Assembly: GCA_934561555.1 (NCBI GenBank)
Contig: CAKTGQ010000010.1
Location: 1 to 64,000 of the forward strand
Length of the DNA stretch: 64,000 nucleotides
Source: an uncultured Faecalibacterium sp.
GTDB lineage: Bacteria; Bacillota; Clostridia; Oscillospirales; Ruminococcaceae
Direction of reading: 5' to 3'
The notes beneath the pieces are model-generated. The model had not been told where the DNA came from. It ran no database searches and saw only the letters and a program-made list of their open reading frames with translations. Within the stretch, counting starts at the first letter, position 1. Each line of letters begins with the position of its first letter. The translations under genes were made by a program, and so were the position numbers. Below, piece after piece: positions 33,875 through 42,193 of this stretch.

Positions 33875-35227
33875 TGTATGATACTCCATCCATTTGCCCT
33901 TCCACGCATACAGGATCATGAGCACTGCGCCCAGACCCCAGCTGACGGGGTAGAGGATGAACACGCCCTCGATGCCGGGGAAGAAGGGCAGCAGAAATTG
34001 GATCCACACTACCCGGAATAGGCACAGCGAGACCAGCAGCACCACCATGGGCGGGACGCTGGCACCCGTGCCGCGCACGGCACCGGCAAGGCCGTGCAGG
34101 ATGCTGAGCAGGAAGTAGAACGGGCAGAACCACCGCATGGCAAGCTTGCCGTAGGTGACCACGGCCTCGTCGGCGGTGAACAGGTGCAGAATGGCATCCT
34201 GTCCGGTCAGCAGCGCCGCGCCGGTGCAAAGGGTGTAGATGACCCCGATGGCAAGGGTGACCCACACCGAGCGCTTTACCCGGTCCAGACGCCCCGCGCC
34301 GTAGTTCTGCCCCACAAAGGTGGTGGCGGCCATGCTGATGCTGCTCACCGGCAGAATGTTGAAGCCGTCGATCTTCATGTAGGCGGCAAAGCCCGCCATG
34401 GCGGCGGCACCGTAGCTGTTCACGCTGGCCTGCACCAGCACGTTGGAAAAGGAGATGACCATGTTCTGGATGCCGGTGGGCAGACCCACCCGGATGATGC
34501 GGCTGGCCATTTTGCGGTGCAGACGGATGGCGGAAAGCTCCACCCGGCAGGCGTCCTCGCTTTTCATCAAAAAGCGCAGGCTCAGCACGCAGGACACCAG
34601 CTGGCTCAGGTCGGTGGCGATAGCGGCACCTGCCACCCCCATCCGCAGCCCTACGATGAACACAAGGTCCAGCACGATGTTGGTCACCGACGCCCATGCC
34701 AGATACACCAGCGAGCGCCGGGAGTTGCCGGCGGCGTTCAGGATGCCGGCGGTCATGTTATATACCACGCTGAACAGCACTCCGCCAAAGTAGATGCGGA
34801 TATAGGTCACGGCGTCGGCCAGCACCTCGGCGGGGGTGTTCATGGCTACCAGCAAAGCGCGCCCGCAGGCAACGCCGCCCACGGTCAGCAAAAGCCCCAT
34901 GACCACCGCAATGGCAAGGGCGGTGTGCACCGCCTCGCGGGTCTCCTTGTGGTCGCCCGCGCCCAGATACTGCGACACCACCACCCCCGCACCCACGGCC
35001 AGCCCCTGACTGAAGCCGATGAGCAGGTAGATGGGCGACCCACTGGATCCCACGGCGGCAAGGGCATTGCTGCCCACAAAATTGCCCACGATGATACTGT
35101 CGGCGGTGTTGTACATTTGTTGAAGCAGGTTGCCGAAGATCAGCGGCAGGGCAAACAGCAGCAGACTTTTTACAATGCTGCCCTCGGTCATAAGGGTAGC
35201 GGTATTCCGTGTTTTTACGGCGGCCAT
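33872..35227 (-). CDS. MATE family efflux protein
   Basis: 451 residues, second MATE transporter of the window, with YNTADSIIVG at 39-48 and about 12 membrane helices. It is a distant paralogue of the 459-residue protein at 875-2254, not a recent duplicate. GAGGAGG lies 6 nt before the ATG. The stop codon is formed by the terminal bases of an adjoining family A element, so the original C-terminus may have been altered on insertion. Substrate unknown. Confidence 0.92.
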   Translation of the reverse strand: MAAVKTRNTATLMTEGSIVKSLLLFALPLIFGNLLQQMYNTADSIIVGNFVGSNALAAVGSSGSPIYLLIGFSQGLAVGAGVVVSQYLGAGDHKETREAVHTALAIAVVMGLLLTVGGVACGRALLVAMNTPAEVLADAVTYIRIYFGGVLFSVVYNMTAGILNAAGNSRRSLVYLAWASVTNIVLDLVFIVGLRMGVAGAAIATDLSQLVSCVLSLRFLMKSEDACRVELSAIRLHRKMASRIIRVGLPTGIQNMVISFSNVLVQASVNSYGAAAMAGFAAYMKIDGFNILPVSSISMAATTFVGQNYGAGRLDRVKRSVWVTLAIGVIYTLCTGAALLTGQDAILHLFTADEAVVTYGKLAMRWFCPFYFLLSILHGLAGAVRGTGASVPPMVVLLVSLCLFRVVWIQFLLPFFPGIEGVFILYPVSWGLGAVLMILYAWKGKWMEYHT

Positions 35228-35307
35228 GGGGTTCCTCCTCTCAGCGAAAAAAATCGCTTGTACCCCCTAGCATAGCACAAACCCCGCCTTGGGACAAGGG
35301 GGCGGCT

Positions 35308-35324
35308 GACGATTTTAAATCGTC
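35308..35324. repeat. Solo family A terminus pair
   Basis: GACGATTTTAAATCGTC is two family A ends joined tail to tail with nothing between, as expected of a collapsed element. It encodes the last codons (ACG ATT) and TAA stop of the AGCS gene. Confidence 0.45.
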
Positions 35325-36754
35325 TCACCCGCCGACCACAGCGGCGGCGCGGGGCTGCCGTGCAGCTTACGGGCAAGGTAGTTTTGGGTGATGCGTACCA
35401 CCGTGCCGGACAGCGCAATTACGCCGATGAGGTTCGGCAGCATCATCAGGCCGTTGAAGGTGTCGGAAAGCGTCCATGCAAGGTCCAGCCGCATCACTGC
35501 GCCCAGCGGCATCAGCGCCACGAACAGCACCCGGTAGCCTGCCCCTGCCCCCGCGCCGAAGAGATACTCCACAGCCTTGCAGCCGTAGCAGCTCCAGCCC
35601 AGCGTGGTGGAATAGGCGAACAGCAGGATGCACACCGCGATGAGCTTTGACCCCAGCGTGCCGAATACAGCGTCAAACGCCTGCCCCACCAGCGCACTGC
35701 CCGCTGCCCCGGCGGCGATGCGGCCGGTGTCAAAATCCACAAAGCCGGAGGTCAGCACCACCAGCGCCGTCAGGGTACACACCACCATGGTGTCCGCAAA
35801 CACCTCAAAAATGCCCCACATCCCTTGCTGCACCGGCTCCTTTACGTTGGAAGCCGCGTGTACCATCACCGAGGAGCCAAGCCCGGCTTCGTTGGAAAAA
35901 GCACCCCGCTTGAAGCCCCATGTGATTGCCCGGGACAGCCCATAACCCACCATGCCCCCGCCGGCGGCGCGCAGCCCGAATGCGCCCTTTACGATAGCGG
36001 CAAGCGCCGCCGGGACGGCGGTGATGTGTACCCCCACCACGGTGAGCGCACCCACGATGTACAGCAGCGCCATGGCGGGGACAAGCCTTTCCGCCACAGC
36101 GGCTACTCGCTTCAGCCCGCCCAGCAGGATGACTGCCGATACTGCCGCCAGCACTGCGCCGGTGACGGCTTCCGGCACGCCGAAAGCTGCTTTCAGGTTG
36201 CCCGCGATGGAATTGAGCTGGCTCAGGTTGCCGATGCCGAAGCTTGCCAGCGCGCAGAACGCAGCAAACAGCACCGCCAGCACCCGCCCAGGCTTGCCGC
36301 CAAGGCCGTCCCGCAGGTAGTACATCGGCCCGCCGCGCCAGCCGCCCGCCGGGTCTTTGCGGCGGTAGTAGATGCCCAGCACGTTCTCGGCGTAGCTGGT
36401 CATCATGCCCAGCAGCGCCATGACCCACATCCAGAACACCGCCCCCGCCCCGCCGGAAAGGATGGCGGTAGCCACCCCCACAAGGTTGCCGGTGCCGATG
36501 GTGGACGCCAGTGCGGTGCACAGGCTCTGGAACTGGCTGATGGCCTGTTCCTCGCGGGCGGTATGGGCGGTGACGTTCCGGTCAGTCAGGATGGCGCCGA
36601 GGGTGTGCCGTATCCAGTAGCCCCACCGCCGCAGCTGAAAGCCCCCGGTGCGCACCGTCAGAAGCAGCCCGGTGCCGAAGAGCAGCCCCAGCCCTAGCGG
36701 CCCCCACACGATGCCGTTCACGGCCTCGATTCCCCGCATGAACTGCTCTGGCAT
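35315..36754 (-). CDS. AGCS-family sodium:alanine/glycine symporter
   Basis: A 479-residue membrane protein of the alanine or glycine:cation symporter family (LeuT fold). Typical segments: GTGNLVGVATAI near 87-98, FWMWVMALLGMMTSYAENVL, GGPMYYL, NEAGLGSS near 293-300 and FGYSTTLGWSCYG-like FAYSTTLGWSCYG. It takes up small neutral amino acids with sodium. The last residues and stop lie in a collapsed family A remnant. A 39-residue acidic protein is encoded 36 bp upstream in the same direction. Confidence 0.93.
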   Translation of the reverse strand: MPEQFMRGIEAVNGIVWGPLGLGLLFGTGLLLTVRTGGFQLRRWGYWIRHTLGAILTDRNVTAHTAREEQAISQFQSLCTALASTIGTGNLVGVATAILSGGAGAVFWMWVMALLGMMTSYAENVLGIYYRRKDPAGGWRGGPMYYLRDGLGGKPGRVLAVLFAAFCALASFGIGNLSQLNSIAGNLKAAFGVPEAVTGAVLAAVSAVILLGGLKRVAAVAERLVPAMALLYIVGALTVVGVHITAVPAALAAIVKGAFGLRAAGGGMVGYGLSRAITWGFKRGAFSNEAGLGSSVMVHAASNVKEPVQQGMWGIFEVFADTMVVCTLTALVVLTSGFVDFDTGRIAAGAAGSALVGQAFDAVFGTLGSKLIAVCILLFAYSTTLGWSCYGCKAVEYLFGAGAGAGYRVLFVALMPLGAVMRLDLAWTLSDTFNGLMMLPNLIGVIALSGTVVRITQNYLARKLHGSPAPPLWSAGETI

Positions 36755-36790
36755 CCCATCCCCCCTTTTACCGTATCCTATGCATCAGCC

Positions 36791-36910
36791 TTAGTCCTCA
36801 TGCGGTGCGGAGGGCTTTTCGGGGTCGGGTGCGGGAAGGGGGTCCAGCGTCAGCCAGAAGTCCTCCTGCTCCTCGCGGTCTTTTTTGTTGGGGTTATCCT
36901 TTTTATCCAT
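36791..36910 (-). CDS. Small acidic/charged protein, 39 residues
   Basis: Frame MDKKDNPNKKDREEQEDFW... ending in DPEKPSAPHED and TAA. The N-terminal third is mixed charge, the rest proline-rich and acidic; no membrane helix. AAAGG lies about 12 nt and GGGA 8 nt before the ATG. It ends 36 bp before the AGCS start on the same strand, so the two are probably co-transcribed. No family recognised; it may be an accessory micro-protein or chance, though its composition is protein-like. Confidence 0.45.
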   Translation of the reverse strand: MDKKDNPNKKDREEQEDFWLTLDPLPAPDPEKPSAPHED

Positions 36911-36928
36911 ACTGGATCCCTGCCTTTC

Positions 36929-36965
36929 TGCATAAAGGGTCGCCCGGTGGGCTATGCTTTATGCA
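36929..36965. promoter_or_regulatory. 9-bp perfect inverted repeat in a divergent promoter region
   Basis: TGCATAAAG (36929-36937) and CTTTATGCA (36957-36965), 19 bp apart, between the divergent 39-residue gene/AGCS unit and the LCP-like gene. Suits a shared operator. Confidence 0.4.
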
Positions 36966-36983
36966 CAAAAAGGAGGCAGAGCC

Positions 36984-37907
36984 ATGAAACACGCAAAACG
37001 CAGCGGCTGGCGTCCCTTCTGGGCGGCGCTGTGCGCCGCCCTGCTGGTGCTGCTGCCGCTGGTGGGCGGCACGGTGCTGCTCAGCCGCGCCCAGCTGCGC
37101 AGCAGTCTGCGGCAGGCCGCAAAAAGCCAGAGCGGGGTGCCCATCCGTCTGCCCAAGGCCACAGACCAGTGCACCATGCTGCTGTGCGTGGCAGACGAGA
37201 CTCCGGGCTTTGTGCTGGCCTACCTGAATGCCGGGCAGAACTGCATCCATCTGCTGGCGGTGCCGGCCGCGCTGGAAGTGCCCTTCGGGGGCAAAAACGT
37301 TCCTCTTGCGGACTGTTACGCCGCCGCAGGCCCCGCCCGCTGCCGGGAAGCGCTGGGCGAGGTATTCGCCCTGCCGGAGGACACTGACTATCTTGCCATC
37401 GCCCCGGCGGTGCTGACAAAGCTGGCAGCGCGGTACGGCGCAGTGCGGGTGGGCTTTACCGGGGCGCTCACCCCGGAGCAGCTGGCGCGGTACGGCAAGG
37501 GCACCGGGGTGCAGGGCATCTCCGCTGCCGACGCCCACAGCTTTTTGGCGGCGCTGGATGCCGACACTTCTCTTTCGCCCCGGCGCAGCGCCGCCGCCCG
37601 GGCGGCGGTGTGGGATGCGTTTTTCCGGCAGGCGCTGGAGTTGCTGCCCACCACCCTGCCGCAGGGTCTGCGGGAGGTGAGCAGCAGTCTGCTGACCAGC
37701 CTGACCGCCGTAGACCTTGCAACGTTGGAGCGCACGCTGGAATTTTTAGCCACCAGCGCCGAGCCGGTGGACATCACCGCCGATGCCCTGCCCGGGGACT
37801 GGTCAGGCGGGCACTATACGGTGTCCGAGGCCTCCCGGGCAGCGGTGCAGAGCTTTTTCAACCTCTCCCCGGCGGCGGCACAGTCCGCGTCCGGCAGCGA
37901 GCCGTAA
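36984..37907 (+). CDS. LytR-CpsA-Psr-like membrane protein without catalytic residues
   Basis: 307 residues: basic N-terminus, one membrane helix (about 12-35), then an extracellular domain whose order CTMLLCVADE ... FVLAYLNAGQNCIHLLAVPAAL ... LPEDTDYLAIAP follows the LCP fold (LLLGVD...; ...I..IPRD...; ...DYYV.V). The IPRD arginine/aspartate of active LCP phosphotransferases reads VPAAL here, so ligase activity is unlikely. GGAGG precedes ATG 36984 by 8 nt. Its last 94 bp overlap the 3' end of the convergent MocR gene. Family placement is by pattern and is moderate. Confidence 0.6.
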   Translation: MKHAKRSGWRPFWAALCAALLVLLPLVGGTVLLSRAQLRSSLRQAAKSQSGVPIRLPKATDQCTMLLCVADETPGFVLAYLNAGQNCIHLLAVPAALEVPFGGKNVPLADCYAAAGPARCREALGEVFALPEDTDYLAIAPAVLTKLAARYGAVRVGFTGALTPEQLARYGKGTGVQGISAADAHSFLAALDADTSLSPRRSAAARAAVWDAFFRQALELLPTTLPQGLREVSSSLLTSLTAVDLATLERTLEFLATSAEPVDITADALPGDWSGGHYTVSEASRAAVQSFFNLSPAAAQSASGSEP

Positions 37908-39256
37908 CCCAGCACCAGTGTCCCGGCGGCAGAGTGCGCCGTGCCTGTCAGGTCGTAGTCACTCAGCAGGGAACAGCGCACCCCGTACTGCCGGGCAGCC
38001 GCCCGCAGGGCGGCATCCGGCGGCGGGTCTTTCAGCTGCGCCAGCAGGTGCAGGCCGGTATGCAGCCCCGCAAGGGTCAGCTCCTCCGGTGCAAAGGAGG
38101 TGCGCAGCGCCGCCGCCAGCGCATCCCGCCGGGCTTTGTAGGCGGTGCGCTCCCGCGCCAGATGCCGGGTAAAATAACCCTCGGTGATAAAGCGCGCCAG
38201 CGTCTGCTGCTCAAACCGTCCCACCGTGCCGGAGTAGAGCCGGTATTTTTCCTGCCACGCACCCAGCAGCTGCCGGGGTAGCACCATATAGGCGATGCGG
38301 ATGCCCGGGGCAAGGCTGCGGGAGCAGGTGGACAGGTACACCACCGGGCCGTCTGCGCCCGCCATGCCCTGCAAACTGGGCAGCGGGCGGGTGTCGAAAC
38401 GGAACTCCGAGTCGTAGTCGTCCTCTATGATGTACCGCCGCCCCGGGGCGCGGGCCGCCCAGTGTAGCAGCTCTGCCCGGCGTCCGGCGGGCATGGTGAC
38501 CCCGGTGGGGAACTGGTGGCTGGGGGTAACGTAGCACACCGCTGCATCGCTGGCGGAAAGAGCCGTCAGCGACAGCCCGTCCGCATCCACCGGCAGACAG
38601 CGGCAGGGCACGCCGTTGTTTTCCAGCACCTGTCGGGCGCGGGGGTAGCCGGGGGTCTCCACAGCGGCAGGGCCGGGCAGAAGCGGTGCCAGCAGCCCCA
38701 GCAGATATTCCAGCCCTGCACCCACCACCAGCTGTTCCGGGTCGCACTGCACGCCCCGGTACTCGGCCAGATACCCTGCCAGCGCCTGCCGCAGGGCGGC
38801 ATCGCCCCGGGCATCCCCGGGGGTGAGCAGTTCCGGCGCGGAGTAAAGCAGTTCCTTTTGCAGCCGCGCCCATGTGCGGAAGGGGAACAGCCCCGGGTCC
38901 ACGCCCCGGGTGGACAGGTCGAACTGCACCGGCGGGGCAGTGTCAGCGGAGGGCGCTGCCACCGGCGCAGAGGGCGCGGCGGGCGGCTGCGTCCCCTGCG
39001 GCAGGGCAAGATACTCCTGCACCGTAAAACCGCTGCGCTCCCGGGCGGTCAGGTAGCCCTCTGCCGCCAGCATCTGGTAGGCGGTGTCCACCGTGTTCAC
39101 CGACACCGACAGCTCCGCTGCAAGCCGCCGCTTGCCGGGCATCCGGGTGCCCGCCGTCAGGGTGCCCGCCCGCATCTCGGCGGCAAGGCTGCGGTAAAGC
39201 TGCTCGTACAGCGGCACTGCCGAGGCTGGGTCCAGCGCCGTGGTCAGATGTACCAT
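37814..39256 (-). CDS. MocR/PdxR-like regulator with arginine in place of the PLP lysine
   Basis: 480 residues: GntR-type winged helix (about 12-80, LYEQLYRSLAAEMRAGTL ... LAAELSVSVNTVDTAYQML), a linker rich in Ala/Pro (about 86-112) and an aminotransferase-like domain. EDDYDSEFR (278-286) is typical of MocR proteins, but the PLP-binding TFSK-type motif reads STCSRSLAPGIR (309-320) with Arg313 where the Schiff-base lysine belongs. GGAGGG lies 8 nt before ATG 39256. It is divergent from an ECF vitamin-transporter subunit and shares an inverted-repeat operator with it, as PdxR regulators of vitamin B6 uptake do. Its 3' end overlaps the LCP-like gene by 94 bp. Confidence 0.88.
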   Translation of the reverse strand: MVHLTTALDPASAVPLYEQLYRSLAAEMRAGTLTAGTRMPGKRRLAAELSVSVNTVDTAYQMLAAEGYLTARERSGFTVQEYLALPQGTQPPAAPSAPVAAPSADTAPPVQFDLSTRGVDPGLFPFRTWARLQKELLYSAPELLTPGDARGDAALRQALAGYLAEYRGVQCDPEQLVVGAGLEYLLGLLAPLLPGPAAVETPGYPRARQVLENNGVPCRCLPVDADGLSLTALSASDAAVCYVTPSHQFPTGVTMPAGRRAELLHWAARAPGRRYIIEDDYDSEFRFDTRPLPSLQGMAGADGPVVYLSTCSRSLAPGIRIAYMVLPRQLLGAWQEKYRLYSGTVGRFEQQTLARFITEGYFTRHLARERTAYKARRDALAAALRTSFAPEELTLAGLHTGLHLLAQLKDPPPDAALRAAARQYGVRCSLLSDYDLTGTAHSAAGTLVLGYGSLPDADCAAAGERLKKLCTAAREASDTV

Positions 39257-39287
39257 AGAATGTCCCTCCCGTGTAGGCATTTTGTCA

Positions 39288-39348
39288 AACTGACCCCATA
39301 AAAAAACTTTATTCTGGGTATTTTCATAGGGTCAGTTCTGCGTATAAT
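39288..39348 (+). promoter_or_regulatory. Divergent MocR operator and ECF-gene promoter
   Basis: Inverted arms AACTGACCCCATA (39288-39300) and CATAGGGTCAGTT (39325-39337); about 12 of 14 positions match when extended. The second arm overlaps the weak -35 region of a promoter with perfect -10 TATAAT (39343-39348), the geometry of a site for activation. MocR/PdxR proteins bind such repeated sites between divergent genes. Confidence 0.6.
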
Positions 39349-39422
39349 AGGAGCATACCCGCCGAACACCCAAATGTCAAGTAGTTTTGTGGGGTTATCG
39401 GCGTGATTGGAGGGAAAGTATC

Positions 39423-40070
39423 ATGTCTACTACTGCAATGTGGCTGCTGCTGGCAGTCGTCGTTATCCTGATCCTGTTTTTCAGTGTGCTGTACAAGCGC
39501 CGCTTTACGGTGCACGAGCTGGCGCTTACCGGCGTGATGGCTGCGCTGAGCCTGGTGGCTTACCTGTTCTTCCGCATCCCGTTCTACGGCGGCTCCTCGT
39601 TCCATCTGGGCAACACCTTTACCGCCCTGACGGCGCTGCTGCTGGACGGCGTGTCCGGCGGTCTGGCGGGTGCCATCGGTCTGGCGCTGGCAGATATCCT
39701 TGCCGGTGACCCGGGCTACGCCATTACCACCTTCGTGCTCAAGTTCATCATCGGCATCACCTGCGGTGCCGTGGCACATAAGGTATTCAAGCTGCGGGAT
39801 CAGGACCGTCACAGCGCCGGGTATCTGGTCAAGGTGATCGTCTCTGCGGGTTCCGGTCTGCTGCTGAACGTGTTCACCGACCCCTTCCTTGGCTACTTCC
39901 GCAACGTGTACATCTTTGGTCAGGACTACACCGTGGCACAGGCGCTGACCAAGATCGCCGGCGGCGTCACCTTTGTGAACAGTGTGGCTTCCACCGCCTG
40001 CGCCGTGGTGCTGTATCTGGCACTGCGCCCCGCGCTGGAGCGTGCAAAGCTGCTCTCCAAGGGCGAGTAA
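39423..40070 (+). CDS. ECF transporter S component, possibly vitamin B6
   Basis: 215 residues with about six membrane helices. The first helix is an extra N-terminal one; then RFTVHELALTGVMAALSLVAYL (the cytoplasmic-face Ala-rich helix typical of S components that contacts EcfT), GSSFHLGNTFTALTALLLDG and LADILAGDPGYAITTFVLKFIIG. No EcfA/EcfT genes are adjacent, so it is a group II solitary S component sharing a central energising module. Divergent pairing with a MocR/PdxR-like gene suggests pyridoxine or a related vitamer; this is inference. GGAGGG precedes ATG 39423 by 8 nt. Confidence 0.85.
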   Translation: MSTTAMWLLLAVVVILILFFSVLYKRRFTVHELALTGVMAALSLVAYLFFRIPFYGGSSFHLGNTFTALTALLLDGVSGGLAGAIGLALADILAGDPGYAITTFVLKFIIGITCGAVAHKVFKLRDQDRHSAGYLVKVIVSAGSGLLLNVFTDPFLGYFRNVYIFGQDYTVAQALTKIAGGVTFVNSVASTACAVVLYLALRPALERAKLLSKGE

Positions 40071-40072
40071 AT

Positions 40073-40118
40073 AAAAAGGGATCCTGAAGCGCCGGCCGGC
40101 GCTTCAGGATCCCTTTTT
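40073..40118. terminator. Bidirectional terminator, 46-nt perfect palindrome
   Basis: 23-bp arms (AAAAAGGGATCCTGAAGCGC...) meeting at GCCGG/CCGGC, with A run on one side and T run on the other. Serves the convergent ECF and BaiN-like genes. Confidence 0.95.
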
Positions 40119-40120
40119 TA

Positions 40121-41371
40121 TTACCGTTTGCTGCTGCGGAGGTGCTTTGCGGCGTCCCGCCCGGCGGCAAGACCGCTGCCGAACGCCCAGTGCAGGTTGA
40201 AGCCGCCGCAGCTGCCGGCGCAGTCCAGCGTTTCGCCCACAAAATACAGTCCCGGACAGCCCTTGAACTGGAAGGTCGGCTCTACCTCGGTCAGGGCGAG
40301 CCCGCCGCCGGTGGTCTGCGCCTGCCGCCAGCCGCAGGGGGTAAGCCCCTCGAACCGCCAGTGCTTGGCGGTGTGGGCAAGCTTCTGCCAGCTGCCTGCG
40401 GGCAGGGTGCGGGGTGCGGTGTCCGGCAGGGCGGCGGCAGCCCAGAGGGCGCGGCCCAGCTTGCCGTGCAAAAGCCCCAGCCAGAACGCCGCCGCCGTGT
40501 CCTCGGCAAGCAGCGGCGCACGCGTTGCAAACAGGGCGGCAAGCTCTGCCTCCGGCAGGGCGGGGAACAAATCCAGCTCCACCGCCGGGTGCTTCGGGCT
40601 GCGCCCGGGGGCGAGCAAGCCGGACAGCTGCATGATGCAGATACCGGAAAGCCCGTAGTCGGTGAACTGCACCTCGCCCAGCTCTTCAGCCAGCACCCGG
40701 TCGCCGTCCAGCAGGCGGGCAGCGGCCTTGGCGCGGATGCCCGCAAGGCTCTTGTTCGGTCTTGCACATTGCAGGGCGGTCAGGCAGGGGTAAAGCGGGC
40801 GCAACTGTCCGCCGCAGTCGGCGGCAAAGCGGGTGCCGAAGCCGTCTGTGCCGAACTGCGGTCCGGCAGCGCCGCCCATGGCGCAGATGACGGCATCTGC
40901 CCGCAGGTTTTCGGTGCCGCCCTCGGGGTTCGTAAACTGCACGGCGTAGCCGCCCTTGCTCTGGCGCAGGGTGCTTACCGTGCAACCGGTGCGCAGTTGC
41001 ACGGTGTGCCGCTGCAAATGCAGCTCCAGCAGCGCCAGCACGTCGGCCGCCTGATTGGAATAGGGGTACACCCGCCCGGCTTCATCGGTGCGGGTATACA
41101 GCCCCAGCTGCTCAAACCACGCCAGCGGCGCGGCGGCATCCACCGCCGCCAGCAAAGGCCGCAGCGCGGCGGGGTCGGCAGTGAAGTATTTTTCCGGCGC
41201 AATGGCGGTGTTGTCCAGATTGCAGCGGCCGTTGCCGGTAGCCAGCAGCTTTTTGCCCACCTTGGGGTTGCGCTCCAGCACAGTGACGCGGGCAGCGGGC
41301 GCAGCCTGTGCAGCCGCCAGCGCAGCGGCCAGTCCGGCGGCACCGCCGCCCAGAATAAGGATGTGTGCCAT
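40121..41371 (-). CDS. BaiN/YhiN-type flavoprotein oxidoreductase
   Basis: 416 residues of the HI0933-like FAD family (YhiN, BaiN, also named aminoacetone oxidase family). Dinucleotide-binding GGGAAG (8-13), NPKVGKKLLATGNGRCN near 35-51, the family-specific insert domain, and C-terminal GLYFVGETLDCAGSCGGFNLHWAFGSG binding FAD. BaiN was proposed to act on bile-acid 3-dehydro intermediates; for most homologues the substrate is unknown, and I do not infer bile-acid activity here. It has no operon partner. Confidence 0.9.
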   Translation of the reverse strand: MAHILILGGGAAGLAAALAAAQAAPAARVTVLERNPKVGKKLLATGNGRCNLDNTAIAPEKYFTADPAALRPLLAAVDAAAPLAWFEQLGLYTRTDEAGRVYPYSNQAADVLALLELHLQRHTVQLRTGCTVSTLRQSKGGYAVQFTNPEGGTENLRADAVICAMGGAAGPQFGTDGFGTRFAADCGGQLRPLYPCLTALQCARPNKSLAGIRAKAAARLLDGDRVLAEELGEVQFTDYGLSGICIMQLSGLLAPGRSPKHPAVELDLFPALPEAELAALFATRAPLLAEDTAAAFWLGLLHGKLGRALWAAAALPDTAPRTLPAGSWQKLAHTAKHWRFEGLTPCGWRQAQTTGGGLALTEVEPTFQFKGCPGLYFVGETLDCAGSCGGFNLHWAFGSGLAAGRDAAKHLRSSKR

Positions 41372-41527
41372 GCGGACACCTGCTTTCTTTGGGTTTATTC
41401 CTATTTATTGTAGCAGAACCCCGCCCGGAACGCAATGCGGCGGGCAAAGCAAAAAATCAGCTGCCGGTATAATTTGCCGCCGCTGACAGATACTACATAC
41501 AAAGGAAACCGCAAGGAGGGCAAAATT

Positions 41528-42070
41528 ATGAAAGCAACCGGTATCGTACGCCGCATCGACGAGCTTGGCAGGGTGGTGATCCCCAAGGAGATCCGCCGCA
41601 CCCAGCGCATCCGGCGGGGCGACCCGCTGGAGATCTTTACCACCGGCGATGGGGAAGTGATCTTTAAAAAGTACTCGCCCATGGGCGAGGTGAACACCCT
41701 TGCCGCCCAGCTGGCAGAGGTGCTCAGCCGACAGTTTGCACTGACCGCCTTTGTGTGCGACAGGGACCGCATTCTGGCGGTCAGCGGCAGCGGGCGGCGG
41801 GAGCTGGCCGACCGCAGCATCAGCCAGCCGCTGGAAAAGCTGATGGAAGCCCGCAAGCCCTACCAGAGCCCCGGCAACCCGGAAAAGACCCTGCTGCCCT
41901 GCGAGGGCGCACCCCGGGTGCTGCTGTGCGCCGCGCCGGTGCTGGCGGGCGGAGATGTGACCGGCGCGGTGGGCTTACTGACCGAGGACCGCGCCGCCTG
42001 CCCGGAGGACGCCCAGTGCAAGGCGGTGGCAGTGGCAGCAGCCTTTCTGGCAAAGCAGATGGAGGAGTAA
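41528..42070 (+). CDS. spoVT: Stage V sporulation protein T-like AbrB regulator
   Basis: 180 residues: an N-terminal SpoVT/AbrB swapped-hairpin DNA-binding domain (MKATGIVRRIDELGRVVIPK, then RGDPLEIFTTGDGEVIFKKY) and a C-terminal GAF-like domain. In Bacillus SpoVT tunes late forespore (sigma-G) genes. CAAGGAGG lies 8 nt before ATG 41528. It stands alone. Together with spoVAC/AD/AE, gpr and spoIIP in the same window it argues that at least part of the sporulation programme is kept. Confidence 0.92.
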   Translation: MKATGIVRRIDELGRVVIPKEIRRTQRIRRGDPLEIFTTGDGEVIFKKYSPMGEVNTLAAQLAEVLSRQFALTAFVCDRDRILAVSGSGRRELADRSISQPLEKLMEARKPYQSPGNPEKTLLPCEGAPRVLLCAAPVLAGGDVTGAVGLLTEDRAACPEDAQCKAVAVAAAFLAKQMEE

Positions 42071-42075
42071 GGTGG

Positions 42076-42190
42076 GACGATCTGGAATGCGCGCCGCGCT
42101 GCTTTGCGCATAAATAGCGGAAAGAATAGTTTGATTGGTAGTTCCGAAACGCCTGCGGGCGTTTCGGAACTACTTTTTCACGGAAGGGGA
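42076..42190. repeat. Family A hairpin element
   Basis: Starts GACGATCTGGAATGC; second stem ATGCGC/GCGCAT; perfect 16-bp hairpin GTAGTTCCGAAACGCC with TGCG loop at 42139-42174; ends TTTTTCACGGAAGGGGACTC. Directly joined to a family B element. Confidence 0.8.
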
Positions 42191-42193
42191 CTC

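Noticed and set aside
41435..41527. Longer N-terminus for SpoVT
   Set aside because: The upstream residues do not match SpoVT, and the good ribosome-binding site is in front of ATG 41528.
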